Source: Desulfobacter vibrioformis DSM 8776
GTDB lineage: Bacteria; Desulfobacterota; Desulfobacteria; Desulfobacterales; Desulfobacteraceae
DNA: 64,000 nt
Direction: 5' to 3'
Assembly: GCF_000745975.1 (NCBI RefSeq)
Contig: NZ_JQKJ01000013.1
Location: 1 to 64,000, forward strand
The notes beneath the pieces are model-generated. The model ran no database searches. It saw only the letters and a list, made by a program, of their open reading frames with translations, and had not been told where the DNA came from. The position numbers were made by a program, and so were the translations under genes. Shown here piece after piece: positions 1-9,273 of the stretch (position 1 is the stretch's first letter; every line of letters begins with the position of its first letter).

Positions 1-308
1 ACTCGCCGGTCCTCCTTGTATCTCATAATAGGCTGCCTCATACAAGATGCGGTTAATCTCGCGCTTACTTTTCTGTAACGCCTGAGTCACTGCCAGTGTG
101 GGGCATTTACAGCCTAATTGAAACTGCCAAAGCAAATAGTCTTTAACCATACTGGTATCTTTGTTCCCTCTGGAAAAACTCCTCGATACTTATAATCAAG
201 GATGATTACAAAACCTTGTTGCCTCACTATCTCGATATGCCCAGTCTTGCAGGTCCTCTTTATATCGCATAACGAACCGTACTTGCCAAGGTGTGGTTTA
301 TTAAGCGC
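1..308 (-). pseudogene. Frame-broken remnant of an unrecognised gene, runs off the window edge
   Basis: Reading the minus strand, an open stretch from 308 to 114 has coding-like composition and contains the segments GHIEIVRQQGFVIILDYKY and PEGTKIPVWLK. The plausible continuation lies in another frame, from ATG at 150 down to base 1 (segments DYLLWQFQLGCKC and KSKREINRILYEAAYY). The two frames overlap around 141-152, so a single frameshift there would join them into one protein. The first frame has no start codon and follows a stop. I do not recognise the family. Its position beside a tRNA fragment suggests a decaying gene at the end of an integrated element. Alternatively these are two unrelated short ORFs. 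Confidence 0.4.
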
Positions 309-555
309 TTACACTATAATTCTGTGCTATGAACTCAACAATACCAGTCATTAGCAATGCCCAATCTGAATTATACATGCTTTTCTCCCATGGTTCAGAA
401 GAATTATAGATAAAAAGTATTGCTCTTTTAATGTCTATTTTGTCTTGGCCCACCGTGTTAATAATCCAAGCTATACGGCGTCCATATTCTTGAGCAAGGT
501 CTGATTCTATTTTTGTAAAGAGATGATCATTACAAAAATAGAAAAATGATAAAAT
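301..555 (-). pseudogene. 5'-truncated unrecognised ORF next to tRNA fragment
   Basis: An 84-codon minus-strand open frame with no ATG near its beginning, opening directly after a stop at 556-558 and closing with TAA at 301-303. It contains coding-like segments such as IESDLAQEYGRRIAWIIN and NSDWALLMTGIVEFIAQN. The missing start and the abutting tRNA fragment suggest the 5' end was lost or replaced at an integration junction. No family recognised and no catalytic motif seen. Confidence 0.35.
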
Positions 556-556
556 T

Positions 557-613
557 CAGACTTAGGATATAGTGGCGTGAGGCGTGGAGGTTCAAGTCCT
601 CTCTTTGGTACCA
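557..613 (+). other. 3' fragment of a tRNA-Leu gene, probable attachment-site scar
   Basis: The last part of a tRNA is visible: TTAGGAT resembles an anticodon loop with TAG, a long variable region follows, then a T arm (GGAGG TTCAAGT CCTCT, five base pairs), an acceptor 3' strand CTTTGGT, a discriminator A and CCA at 611-613. The matching 5' acceptor strand (ACCAAAG), D arm and a clean anticodon stem are absent upstream, so this is not a complete tRNA. Site-specific integrases commonly use tRNA 3' ends. With this orientation the inserted DNA would lie to the left and native chromosome to the right. The intact tRNA is outside the window. Confidence 0.6.
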
Positions 614-618
614 ATAAT

Positions 619-659
619 AAAAACAGCCGGTTAGATGGAGTGTATATCCGGCTGTTTTT
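619..659 (+). terminator. Rho-independent terminator behind the tRNA fragment
   Basis: A perfect 12-base inverted repeat (AAAAACAGCCGG at 619-630 and its complement at 648-659) with a 17-base loop, ending in a T run. It lies 5 bases after the CCA of the tRNA fragment and is probably the original tRNA terminator. Confidence 0.8.
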
Positions 660-1404
660 GTTTTGGGTAACATTTTTCCAAATTTGGTGATTCTTTTTGA
701 CCTAGGCTTGACTTCGGCAATTTTGACATGGAAAGAGAAATGGTGGGGTATCGCTCATGATCTTGTAGGTTATTTTTATAAAAGTCGCCATCTCTGTTAT
801 AAATATGGATAATGACGACATAGCTAAAAATAAGGCCATGCCGACGCACACCGCCTTGCATACCATCATTTGATCACTCTCCGATCCTGTCTCCTATATT
901 CGTTATAATCAGAAAAGATTTATTCGGGTGTTGCTTTGTTCAAGCGATCCTGCATGACAGTCTGTGGCAAAAATATCGGAAAAATCTCTTTCTTTTACGA
1001 TTTTCTTAATATATTCTGCAATAGAATAATATAAGAAGGCGGTTCTTTTTTCTCAGATTGCTCACGGCAAACGCAAATATAGAAACGTGAACCTTTTCCT
1101 GTTGATATGGTCTTTTCTATAGCTGATACAAAAATGTAACATACATATTTATAGTTTGGGTTGTTATACCGACCGTGCAAAAGGTGTTTTAAATAAAATA
1201 CCCCATGATGTGATCGTTGTACAATGATTATGGCGTTACATACGGCAAAACAGGAGCAGGGCATCATCTAAAGAAGCCATAACCTGAGCGTGAATTTTAT
1301 ATCACAAAACAGATTGATCCGGAAGGCTTCTTTAAGGCCGTCACGATCCTAAAAGAATATTGGTTTCAAATCGTTAAATTACCTTCGAGGGATAGAGGTA
1401 ACAG
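660..1404. other. Stretch without a convincing gene
   Basis: The minus-strand ORFs here (631-861 and 995-1267) lack ribosome binding sites, have no recognisable motifs, and the first ends inside the terminator loop. A 10-base inverted repeat (1269-1278 with 1325-1334) is present, separated by 46 bases. The promoter of the chemosensory cluster presumably lies here, but I see no clear -35/-10 pair. Confidence 0.4.
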
Positions 1405-2979
1405 ATGAAAGAAAAAAAAATAATCATTTTTGCCATTGACGATGACCCGGGGGATCTGGAAATTTTTAGCCGAATTCTGCAAGAGATTCCCGGCTGGAAT
1501 ATAGAATTCAATCCGTTTACAAAAGGAAAAGAATGCGTTGCACAGATAGCAAAACGCCCAATGGATGTTTTGTTCGTAGATTATTATCTGGGTTCAACCA
1601 CAGCTCCTGAAATCATAAGTTCTTTAAGAAAACACAACGACAATCGTCCTATTATTGTTTTGACAGGGAAGGGAAACGAAAAAATTGCTGCTGAAATTAC
1701 AAGGGCCGGTGCAAATGATTATCTTGTAAAAGGTGAATTGACACCGGATTTACTCCGCAGAACCATTTCCAATACCATAGAAAAAGTTATGGCGGATCAA
1801 GAGAAAGCCATGCTGAAAAAGCAGCTGCAGGAAGCACAAAAAATGGAGGCGATTGGAACACTTGCCGGAGGAATCGCCCACGATTTTAATAATATTTTGT
1901 TTCCGATTATAGGGATGGCGCAAATGCTTTTAGAAGACCTTCCTTCTGGAACGTCTGAATGGGAAAACGTAAAAGAAATTGAAACAGCAGGGAAGCGGGG
2001 GGCTGAACTTGTGAAGCAGATTCTTGCGTTTAGCCGTCAGCATGAGCATCAATTTTCACCAACCCGCTTTCAATTTGTTATGAAAGAAGTTCTGAAACTG
2101 ACACGATCTTCAATCCCCGCAAATATTGAAATGACCCAGACACTTCAAAACGACTGCGGTATGGTCCTTGCTGATTCAACGCAACTGCACCAGATCGGAA
2201 TGAACCTGATTACCAATGCATACCATGCGGTTCAGGACAAAGGCGGCAGGATAGATGTTGAAGTCCGGGAAATTGAGATTAATGAAAATTTGGATGGCTT
2301 GAACCTGGCTCCGGGGAGATATGCAGCCCTGAAAGTAGCGGATAATGGAATAGGTATCAAAGAGGCGCACCTGGACAGAATTTTTGAACCCTACTTTACA
2401 ACGAAAGAAAAAGGAAAAGGCACAGGCTTAGGCTTATCAGCCGTTTACGGGATTGTTAAAGAACATGGTGGAGAAATCAAAGTGAAAAGTACCCCGGGCC
2501 AAGGGGCATCGTTTCAGATATTCATCCCTGTTATCGTCCCATTTGCTGAGAGTCATCACCGCCCAAAGGGGGCTTCTCTTCCCACGGGTACCGAACATAT
2601 TTTGCTCGTCGATGATGAAGCGCCTATTGCACGCATTGAAAAGCAGATGCTCGAACGGCTGGGGTATACCGTATCAACAAGAACAAGCAGTCTGGAAGCG
2701 TTAGAGGCGTTCAGAAATAATCCACGCCTATATGACCTTGTACTCTCAGACATGTCCATGCCGCAGATGACCGGAGACAAGCTGGTTGAAGAAATTCTGA
2801 AAATCAGATCTGATATCCCTATCATGATCTGTACGGGGTTTTCTGAACGTATCACCCCAGAACAAACTGAAAAGATAGGGGTTAAAGGCTTTCTGATGAA
2901 ACCTGTGACGAGAATAGATCTTGCAAATGAAGTGCGCCGTATCCTTGATGAAATCAAAATTCACGTTGTCCGAATATGA
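1405..2979 (+). CDS. Hybrid histidine kinase: receiver - HisKA - ATPase - receiver
   Basis: A soluble 524-residue sensor kinase with no membrane segment and no PAS domain. The N-terminal receiver (about 1-125) has the acidic IDDD cluster and phospho-acceptor Asp59. The dimerisation domain carries the phosphorylatable His159 in GGIAHDFNN. The ATPase domain (about 255-375) keeps the GTGLGLSAVYGI box. A C-terminal receiver (about 397-515) has Asp449 and the MKPV lysine. An in-frame TAA six bases before the ATG fixes the start, which is preceded by AGAGGT. It is the first gene of the chemosensory cluster. An N-terminal receiver feeding a kinase suggests it is driven by another kinase, perhaps the CheA encoded downstream; this is inference. 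Confidence 0.9.
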   Translation: MKEKKIIIFAIDDDPGDLEIFSRILQEIPGWNIEFNPFTKGKECVAQIAKRPMDVLFVDYYLGSTTAPEIISSLRKHNDNRPIIVLTGKGNEKIAAEITRAGANDYLVKGELTPDLLRRTISNTIEKVMADQEKAMLKKQLQEAQKMEAIGTLAGGIAHDFNNILFPIIGMAQMLLEDLPSGTSEWENVKEIETAGKRGAELVKQILAFSRQHEHQFSPTRFQFVMKEVLKLTRSSIPANIEMTQTLQNDCGMVLADSTQLHQIGMNLITNAYHAVQDKGGRIDVEVREIEINENLDGLNLAPGRYAALKVADNGIGIKEAHLDRIFEPYFTTKEKGKGTGLGLSAVYGIVKEHGGEIKVKSTPGQGASFQIFIPVIVPFAESHHRPKGASLPTGTEHILLVDDEAPIARIEKQMLERLGYTVSTRTSSLEALEAFRNNPRLYDLVLSDMSMPQMTGDKLVEEILKIRSDIPIMICTGFSERITPEQTEKIGVKGFLMKPVTRIDLANEVRRILDEIKIHVVRI

Positions 2980-3246
2980 TCTGCCCAGGTAAGGGGCGCA
3001 GAAGAAATAAATGCCACAGATTTTGCGCTGAATTTTTGTTCGTATTCAAGGCACGGCTTAGTAATCATATTGTTCCTGATGCCCTGGGTTGCAACGAAGA
3101 ATACGGATAAAACGGCAACTAAAATGGGGATTTATTTTTTTTCGCGGTCCTAAGTCAGATACTGCTTGAATTATTAAAACAATACATATGTATTAGCACT
3201 ATACAAATATTACCCGGTATAAAAGATAGAATTAAAGGAGGAATGG

Positions 3247-3759
3247 ATGACTGATCAAATTGACAGTATTGACAAAGCAGTAGCCGACATGGCCATGAAA
3301 ACAGGTAAATATCTAACGTTCTCATTGGAGTCGGAAGAGTATGGGATTGGTATTCTTAAAGTGAAAGAAATAATTGGTATGTTACCGATCACTTCGGTCC
3401 CCAGAACACCGGAATTTGTCAAAGGCGTCATAAATTTGCGGGGGAAAGTAATCCCCGTAATTGATCTTCGGTTAAAATTCGATATGAAATCGATTTGTTA
3501 CAATGACAGAACCTGCATTATTGTAGTTGAAATCGATGCGTCGGGGTCCACTGTTCTAATCGGAATTGTGGTTGATACCGTGTCCGAGGTTTTAAATATA
3601 AAAGAAGATGACATTGAGGAAACTCCGGCTTTTGGTACGAAACTGGATACAAGATATATCCTTGGCATGGCCAAGCAGGAGAAAGGCGTTAAGATCCTTT
3701 TGAATATAGACAAGGTCCTTTCGTCGAACGAAATGTCTGCTATTCAAAATGCGTCATAA
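3247..3759 (+). CDS. cheW: CheW chemotaxis coupling protein
   Basis: A 170-residue cytoplasmic adaptor that links receptors to CheA. The CheW SH3-like fold is recognisable from [20 protein letters not shown], the conserved [18 protein letters not shown] segment and the [11 protein letters not shown] strand. Length is typical. The start is preceded by a strong AAGGAGG. It lies between the hybrid kinase and the receptor gene, and its end overlaps only a spurious upstream extension of the receptor. Confidence 0.95.
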   Translation: MTDQIDSIDKAVADMAMKTGKYLTFSLESEEYGIGILKVKEIIGMLPITSVPRTPEFVKGVINLRGKVIPVIDLRLKFDMKSICYNDRTCIIVVEIDASGSTVLIGIVVDTVSEVLNIKEDDIEETPAFGTKLDTRYILGMAKQEKGVKILLNIDKVLSSNEMSAIQNAS

Positions 3760-3790
3760 ATACCGGTTAAAAAAAAATAAGGAGTTTAAG

Positions 3791-6133
3791 ATGAAAAACG
3801 TGAGTCTGGGATTAAAAATCACATATGGATTTTCAGTTTTGATCATTATTGCCGTTGCCCTTGGTTTAATGGCTGTAGTGAATATGCGAACTGTAGGAAC
3901 AACAAGTACAATGCTGGCCAATGAATATATACCGGAAGTAGCTGTTGCCATCGAATTAAGTGATACGGCCAGCCAGATGATGTTTGAAATGAGGGGGTAT
4001 GGGTATACGGAAGATGAAACGCTTTATCAACTGGGTCGGACGGCAATGGATTCCGTTGACATGGCCCTGCAAAAGGCGCGTGAGTTAGATGAAAATTCTC
4101 AAAATTTAAAAAACCTTAAAGCTCAGATTGATATCGCCGCCAAATCGGTTGAGGACTATAAGATCCTGATAAAGCAGACCGTTGATTCCAACGCCAGGCT
4201 GGCGGCAAATAGACGGACGCTGGACGAATCGTCCCAAAAGTATATCTCAAATGCGGCTGATTTTTTAACGGGGCAGAACGCAAAATTAAAATCAGATCTG
4301 AACGAACGCCAGCAGAAGATCCAATTTGCCACAGATCTTGTTTATATCGGTTCCAGCGTCAGGATCACCAATTTTAAAGCCCAGGCACGCAATGATACAG
4401 AACTAATGGAAAAAGCAATTTCACAATTGGACGGCGTTGCCGGACCGTTAAATAACTTAAGGGCTGTGAGCCGTGATGGGGAAGATATTCAAAGGCTGAA
4501 CTCAATTCAATCTGCGGCGCAAACTTACCAGAAGGTCATGAAACAATTTATGATTGAGCTTAATCGCGGCAGTCTGGCAGACCAACGACTGCTGAACAGG
4601 TACCGGGACCAGATGGATGAAAATGCCGGGATTTATGTGTCAAACTGCGATGCGTTTCTTAAAGGGCAGCACGAGAAGTTAGATAAGGATATGCTGGAAA
4701 GAAATGCGAAAATTAACCTGGTGACCGATATTATTGATCTTGGAAAGGAGACGCAAATAGGGACCTTTAAATCCCAGGCACTGAGAAGCCCTGAAGTCAT
4801 GAATGCTGCCTTGGATATTTTTCAACAAATAGATCACAAGCTTGAAGAATTGAAAAAAATCACACAGGGGGCTGAATTCTTAAAGCAGATAGAGCGTGTT
4901 GATGCGGCTGGCCATGTTTACCGGACCGCTATGAAAGATTTTCTTGGGAACTGGATTGTTTTGCAGGACCTGGCGGTTAAACGCCTGAACGCCGGCGACA
5001 AAGTTCTCGGTGCATGTAAAACTACGGCGAATGCCGGAATCGGCGCAACCGACACGATTGCCAAGGATGCTGTGAAGGCGCTTTCAAGTGCATCTATCCT
5101 CATGATTATCGGATTGATCGGCGCGCTTGTCGTGGGTATTCTTTCCGCATTTTTTATTACACGCAGCATTACCAAACCCATTAACAAGATCATTACCGGA
5201 CTTAACGAAGGTGCAGTGCAGGTGGCTTCGGCATCCGGGCAGGTTTCCTCCTCCAGCCAGTCCATGGCAGAAGGCGCGTCACAACAGGCCGCATCCATTG
5301 AGGAAACCTCTTCATCCATGGAAGAGATGTCTTCAATGACCAAGAAAAATGCCCAGAATTCAAATAATGCCGACGGGTTGATGAAAGAGGTGAATGCGGT
5401 GGTGAATACTGCCAACCAGTCCATGAATGAATTAACACGGTCCATGAAGGATATCTCCAAGGCATCCGAGGAAACTTCGAAAATTATAAAAACCATTGAT
5501 GAAATCGCTTTTCAGACAAACCTGCTCGCTTTGAATGCCGCAGTGGAAGCCGCCCGGGCCGGTGAAGCAGGTGCAGGTTTTGCCGTGGTTGCCGATGAAG
5601 TGAGAAATTTGGCAATGCGGGCTGCAGATGCTGCCAAAGATACAGCCTCGCTTATAGAAGATACCGTCAAAAAGGTAACTGATGGTTCCGGCATTGTATC
5701 CTCAACCAGTGAGGCGTTTTCCAAAGTGGCGGAAAGCTCGGCCAAAGTCGGATCCCTGGTCTCAGAAATTTCTGTGGCATCAACCGAACAATCCAATGGT
5801 ATTCAAGAGGTCAACAATGCCATCGCTGAAATGGACCGGGTTGTCCAGCAAAATGCTGCAAATGCAGAAGAATCCGCCTCTGCGGCAGAAGAGATGAGTG
5901 CCCAGGCCGAACAACTAAAAGAGTATGTTGATAATCTTGTGATGCTGGTTACCGGTAAAAGGAATTCCAGTCGCAACTTGGACGTTCATCACTCTGTTAA
6001 GCCGATGCCTAAAAGCATCCCGGGTAGAACAAGTAATAATAAAGTAAACGCCAAGGGTCATCACTTGGATTCAACAAGTCGTCCGGATCAGATAATCCCC
6101 TTTGATGACGACGAAACCTTTGAAGATTTTTAA
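3791..6133 (+). CDS. Methyl-accepting chemotaxis protein with a long, internally duplicated helical sensor
   Basis: A 780-residue receptor. The start at 3791 is preferred because AAGGAG lies 6 bases upstream; an earlier ATG at 3749 lies inside cheW. Membrane segments are at about 9-30 and 433-458. Between them is an all-helical periplasmic sensor of about 400 residues, of the helical-bimodular kind, containing two similar modules (beginning near Tyr151 and Tyr282) that share the pattern Y-x-S-N-x-x-x-F-L-x-G-Q. HAMP follows, then the signalling domain with the hairpin tip ([20 protein letters not shown]) near residues 570-600. The C terminus ends in acidic residues plus Phe (DETFEDF), possibly a tether for CheR or CheB. 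It is presumably the cognate receptor for the CheA/CheW here. Confidence 0.93.
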   Translation: MKNVSLGLKITYGFSVLIIIAVALGLMAVVNMRTVGTTSTMLANEYIPEVAVAIELSDTASQMMFEMRGYGYTEDETLYQLGRTAMDSVDMALQKARELDENSQNLKNLKAQIDIAAKSVEDYKILIKQTVDSNARLAANRRTLDESSQKYISNAADFLTGQNAKLKSDLNERQQKIQFATDLVYIGSSVRITNFKAQARNDTELMEKAISQLDGVAGPLNNLRAVSRDGEDIQRLNSIQSAAQTYQKVMKQFMIELNRGSLADQRLLNRYRDQMDENAGIYVSNCDAFLKGQHEKLDKDMLERNAKINLVTDIIDLGKETQIGTFKSQALRSPEVMNAALDIFQQIDHKLEELKKITQGAEFLKQIERVDAAGHVYRTAMKDFLGNWIVLQDLAVKRLNAGDKVLGACKTTANAGIGATDTIAKDAVKALSSASILMIIGLIGALVVGILSAFFITRSITKPINKIITGLNEGAVQVASASGQVSSSSQSMAEGASQQAASIEETSSSMEEMSSMTKKNAQNSNNADGLMKEVNAVVNTANQSMNELTRSMKDISKASEETSKIIKTIDEIAFQTNLLALNAAVEAARAGEAGAGFAVVADEVRNLAMRAADAAKDTASLIEDTVKKVTDGSGIVSSTSEAFSKVAESSAKVGSLVSEISVASTEQSNGIQEVNNAIAEMDRVVQQNAANAEESASAAEEMSAQAEQLKEYVDNLVMLVTGKRNSSRNLDVHHSVKPMPKSIPGRTSNNKVNAKGHHLDSTSRPDQIIPFDDDETFEDF

Positions 6134-6239
6134 TATCATGAAATTGAGGCACAGGGCGGGTTCAAGGTTATCACCCAAGACCCTGTGTCAGCGGTATCCT
6201 TAAAAATTTCACGAGAACTTTCAAAATTGGGAAAAGCCA

Positions 6240-8753
6240 ATGTCTTATGAAAATATAATCGCTACAACGGAAAAGCTGACATCAGAATTGATTTTATTCG
6301 ATCCTGCTCAACCGGACGCAATCAAGACGCTGCTGCCCATTCTCAAGAGTATACATGCGCAATGCAAAATGCAGAATCTATCGTCAGAGGCTGCGAAAAT
6401 TCTGAAGGCCAGACACATTATTGATGCCATAATGAAAGACGGGCCCCAGGTTAGAAGCAATTTGTTGTCAAATCTTGACATGGTTGTTTCAGATTTCAGC
6501 GCGGAACTCAAAGAGATGGATCAGAAAAAGAGCAACGCTTTATTTGTCCAAAAGCCGTTTCAAGCCGATGGGCAAGTCCAGAACGGCGAAGACAAAGCAC
6601 TAGAGGCAAAATTGAATGAACTTTCAATGCTTATTGCCGGCTTTTGCCCGGGAGAAGACCCTGATATAGACGGAATGATTCGTAATGTAGAAGGTCTTAT
6701 CAACATTTCTGAAAATATTCAGCCGTCAACTTTTTATGATATTTCAAAGTTATGTAAACAATATATGGAAAATATGGGCCGCGGCTCTACGTGTAACACA
6801 AGACCGGTTGAAGAAGGCATTGTGTTGTTAAAGTCCATATTAAGTCATTTAAAGAGAAAAGAACCTTTTACCTTCGATTATTCCGATGTTCTTGAGCTTT
6901 TAGAAGAGAACCTTGCCGCGAATGAACAATTCGATGCGTGTTCGGAAAACGAGTTTGAAGCGGAAACTGAACAGGAGAGTACGCCTGAAAAACTGTCGGA
7001 CGATGATATTGAAATCCTGACTGACTTTATATCAGAGGCCGAAGATAACCTGAACAACATCGAGGTGTCTTTAATTGAGTTGGAGCAGGATCCGGAGAAT
7101 GCAGATATCATAAACGATATTTTCAGACCCTTTCACACCATAAAAGGCGTTTCCGGTTTTTTGTCTTTAGGTAAGATCAACCGGCTGTCCCATGCCACTG
7201 AAAATCTTCTGGACAGTGCCAGAAGCGGTGATTTTATAATTACTCATTCCGCTACTGATGCGATTCTTGAGTCTGTTGATTTGTTAAAACAGCTTATCGA
7301 TAATGTAAAGCAAGGGCTTGTCAGCGGATACCATCAAGCGGATGGCCACATAGATGTAGATATTTTGAGGGATAAACTCAAAAAGCTTCAAATGTCTTTA
7401 ACCAGAGGGGAAAAAGAACCTCTAGGTGAAATTCTTGTCAGAAAAAAGGAAATCGAAGAACAGGATATTGATCATGCGCTGGAAATCCAGAAAAACCATC
7501 CGGAAAAAAAATTTGGTGAAATTCTGATCCAAGATAAAAAGATCGCTCCTGTTCAGGTTGCCTCGGCATTAATGGAACAATCCGCAGTTAAAAAAAGAGT
7601 GGATTCTCAAGTTAAAGTCAGCACCCAGAAATTGGACGATCTTGTGGATTACGCCGGTGAACTGGTGATTGCCCAGTCTATGCTGCGGCAGCAAACGATG
7701 GGAAACGCTGCCCTGACCCAGACTGTTTCACAATTGGGACAGATTGTAAACAATATGCAGAATATTGCCATGTCCATGCGTATGATCCCCATTAAAGCCA
7801 CATTTATGAAAATGATTCGCATCGTAAGAGATTTGTCCCGCAAATCCGGCAAACAGATCAACTTGTCCATGACCGGAGAAGAGACCGAAATTGACAGAAA
7901 TGTGGTGGATGCCCTTTATGAGCCAATGGTTCATATGATCAGAAACGCCTGCGATCACGGGATTGAATCCGTAGAGGAGCGCACGGAAAAGAAGAAACCC
8001 CCACAGGGAAATATCAATCTTCGTGCCTATCATAAAGGCGGGAATATTATCATTGAGATCGAAGACGACGGCAAGGGGCTGGATCGGGAGAAAATACTTA
8101 AAAAGGCGGCTGCCACCGGGCTGATTACCGGAGAGGCCCAGATGACGGATGCCCAGGTTTTTGATCTGATTCTGTCACCCGGATTCTCAACCGCAAACCA
8201 AATTACCGATGTATCCGGCCGGGGCGTTGGCATGGATGTGGTCAAAGAGGGAATTGAAAAGTTACGCGGCCATTTGAATATTGAATCCGAAAAAGCGGTT
8301 GGCTCCCGGTTTATTATCAGTCTTCCTCTGACGCTGGCCATTATCGACGGTATGCTGGTCAGGGTTGATGACGAAAAATATGTGATTCCCACCATTGCGA
8401 TTCAAAAAGCATTCAGGCCGGGGCCGGGTGAATATTTCACCGTAGAAGGAAAAGGTGAGATGGTTAAAGATCGTGGCCACCTGGTTCCGCTAATCCGGCT
8501 AAATGAGATCTATGGAACAAGCAGTCATATTAAATCCGTCGAACAAAGCCTGGTTGTCGTTGTTGAATCAAAAGAAGAAAGACGCGGTTTTTTGATTGAT
8601 GAGCTTTTGGGCAAAGATGAGTATGTCATTAAAAATCTCGGCGGGAATATGGATGATATCAGGGGGATTGCCGGCGGTGCGATTCTGGCTGACGGAAAAG
8701 TCGGATTGATTCTGGATGTTCACGGCATCTTTTCCATTGTCTCGGAAAAATAG
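6240..8753 (+). CDS. cheA: CheA histidine kinase with an inserted MshEN-like motif pair
   Basis: An 837-residue chemosensory kinase. Residues 1-250 are an unrecognised helical, acidic region. The phosphotransfer domain follows, with phospho-acceptor His299 in FHTIKGVSGF. Residues 394-447 hold two 24-residue motifs of the form x-[LF]-G-E-I-L-[VI]-x9-[VI]-x2-A-L-x2-Q separated by six residues, as in MshEN/GspE N-terminal domains. Then come the dimerisation helices (about 453-515), the ATPase (HMIRNACDHG N-box, DDGKGLD, GRGVGMDVV) and a C-terminal CheW-like domain (about 700-835). CheA autophosphorylates and feeds CheY and CheB. The ribosome binding site is weak. Confidence 0.95.
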   Translation: MSYENIIATTEKLTSELILFDPAQPDAIKTLLPILKSIHAQCKMQNLSSEAAKILKARHIIDAIMKDGPQVRSNLLSNLDMVVSDFSAELKEMDQKKSNALFVQKPFQADGQVQNGEDKALEAKLNELSMLIAGFCPGEDPDIDGMIRNVEGLINISENIQPSTFYDISKLCKQYMENMGRGSTCNTRPVEEGIVLLKSILSHLKRKEPFTFDYSDVLELLEENLAANEQFDACSENEFEAETEQESTPEKLSDDDIEILTDFISEAEDNLNNIEVSLIELEQDPENADIINDIFRPFHTIKGVSGFLSLGKINRLSHATENLLDSARSGDFIITHSATDAILESVDLLKQLIDNVKQGLVSGYHQADGHIDVDILRDKLKKLQMSLTRGEKEPLGEILVRKKEIEEQDIDHALEIQKNHPEKKFGEILIQDKKIAPVQVASALMEQSAVKKRVDSQVKVSTQKLDDLVDYAGELVIAQSMLRQQTMGNAALTQTVSQLGQIVNNMQNIAMSMRMIPIKATFMKMIRIVRDLSRKSGKQINLSMTGEETEIDRNVVDALYEPMVHMIRNACDHGIESVEERTEKKKPPQGNINLRAYHKGGNIIIEIEDDGKGLDREKILKKAAATGLITGEAQMTDAQVFDLILSPGFSTANQITDVSGRGVGMDVVKEGIEKLRGHLNIESEKAVGSRFIISLPLTLAIIDGMLVRVDDEKYVIPTIAIQKAFRPGPGEYFTVEGKGEMVKDRGHLVPLIRLNEIYGTSSHIKSVEQSLVVVVESKEERRGFLIDELLGKDEYVIKNLGGNMDDIRGIAGGAILADGKVGLILDVHGIFSIVSEK

Positions 8754-8793
8754 GGGGCGGAGACAGCAGAATTGAGATGAGGATATAATATAG

Positions 8794-9273
8794 ATGAAAC
8801 AAATTGTCGGCGTTGCAGATATGAAAGTAAGCAATAATCCTGCAGATGATGTGATCACCTACTCTCTTGGATCATGCATAGGGCTGGTTATTTATGATCC
8901 GGTCGCAAGGGTCGGGGGGATTCTTCACTATATGCTTCCCGAATCCGCCATAGACAAAGCAAAAGCAGCCAAAAAACCCTTTATGTTCGCAGATACAGGT
9001 ATCCCGCGCCTGTTTAAAACGGCCTACACCATGGGCGCAAAGAAGCCCAGAATCAGAATATTTGTCGCAGGCGGAGCTGAAATCCTTGATCAAAAAGGGT
9101 TTTTTAATATCGGAAAACGTAATTACCTGGCGTTAAAAAAAATGTTTTTTAAGAACAACGTCATGATTGATAAGCAGGACGTGGGCGGGAATATCAACCG
9201 GACGATCCGAATTGAAATTGCATCAGGTGATATTTTCCTAAAAACATCAGGATCTCAGGAAGTGAAAATATGA
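8794..9273 (+). CDS. cheD: CheD receptor glutamine deamidase
   Basis: A 159-residue protein of the CheD family, which deamidates glutamines on receptors and can bind CheC/CheX-type phosphatases. The active-site pair is visible: Cys28 in SLGSCIGLV and His45 in GGILHYMLPES. The family strand RIFVAGGAEIL and the GRNYL-like segment (GKRNYLALKK) follow. Length is typical. It overlaps the HDOD gene by four bases (ATGA), indicating translational coupling. Confidence 0.93.
   Translation: MKQIVGVADMKVSNNPADDVITYSLGSCIGLVIYDPVARVGGILHYMLPESAIDKAKAAKKPFMFADTGIPRLFKTAYTMGAKKPRIRIFVAGGAEILDQKGFFNIGKRNYLALKKMFFKNNVMIDKQDVGGNINRTIRIEIASGDIFLKTSGSQEVKI

Noticed and set aside
557-613. Complete tRNA gene
   Set aside because: No 5' acceptor strand or D arm upstream, and the anticodon stem has mismatches; only the 3' part exists.
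631-861. 76-codon minus-strand ORF
   Set aside because: Its stop lies in the loop of the tRNA terminator, there is no ribosome binding site, and composition is not protein-like.
995-1267. 90-codon minus-strand ORF with a Cys-rich segment
   Set aside because: The segment FYICVCREQSEKKE only vaguely recalls post-PAS signalling motifs; no start signal and no recognisable domain.
3166-3194. Possible promoter TTGAAT-17-TGTATT before cheW
   Set aside because: Both boxes are only partial matches, and the neighbouring AT-rich sequence gives similar hits by chance.
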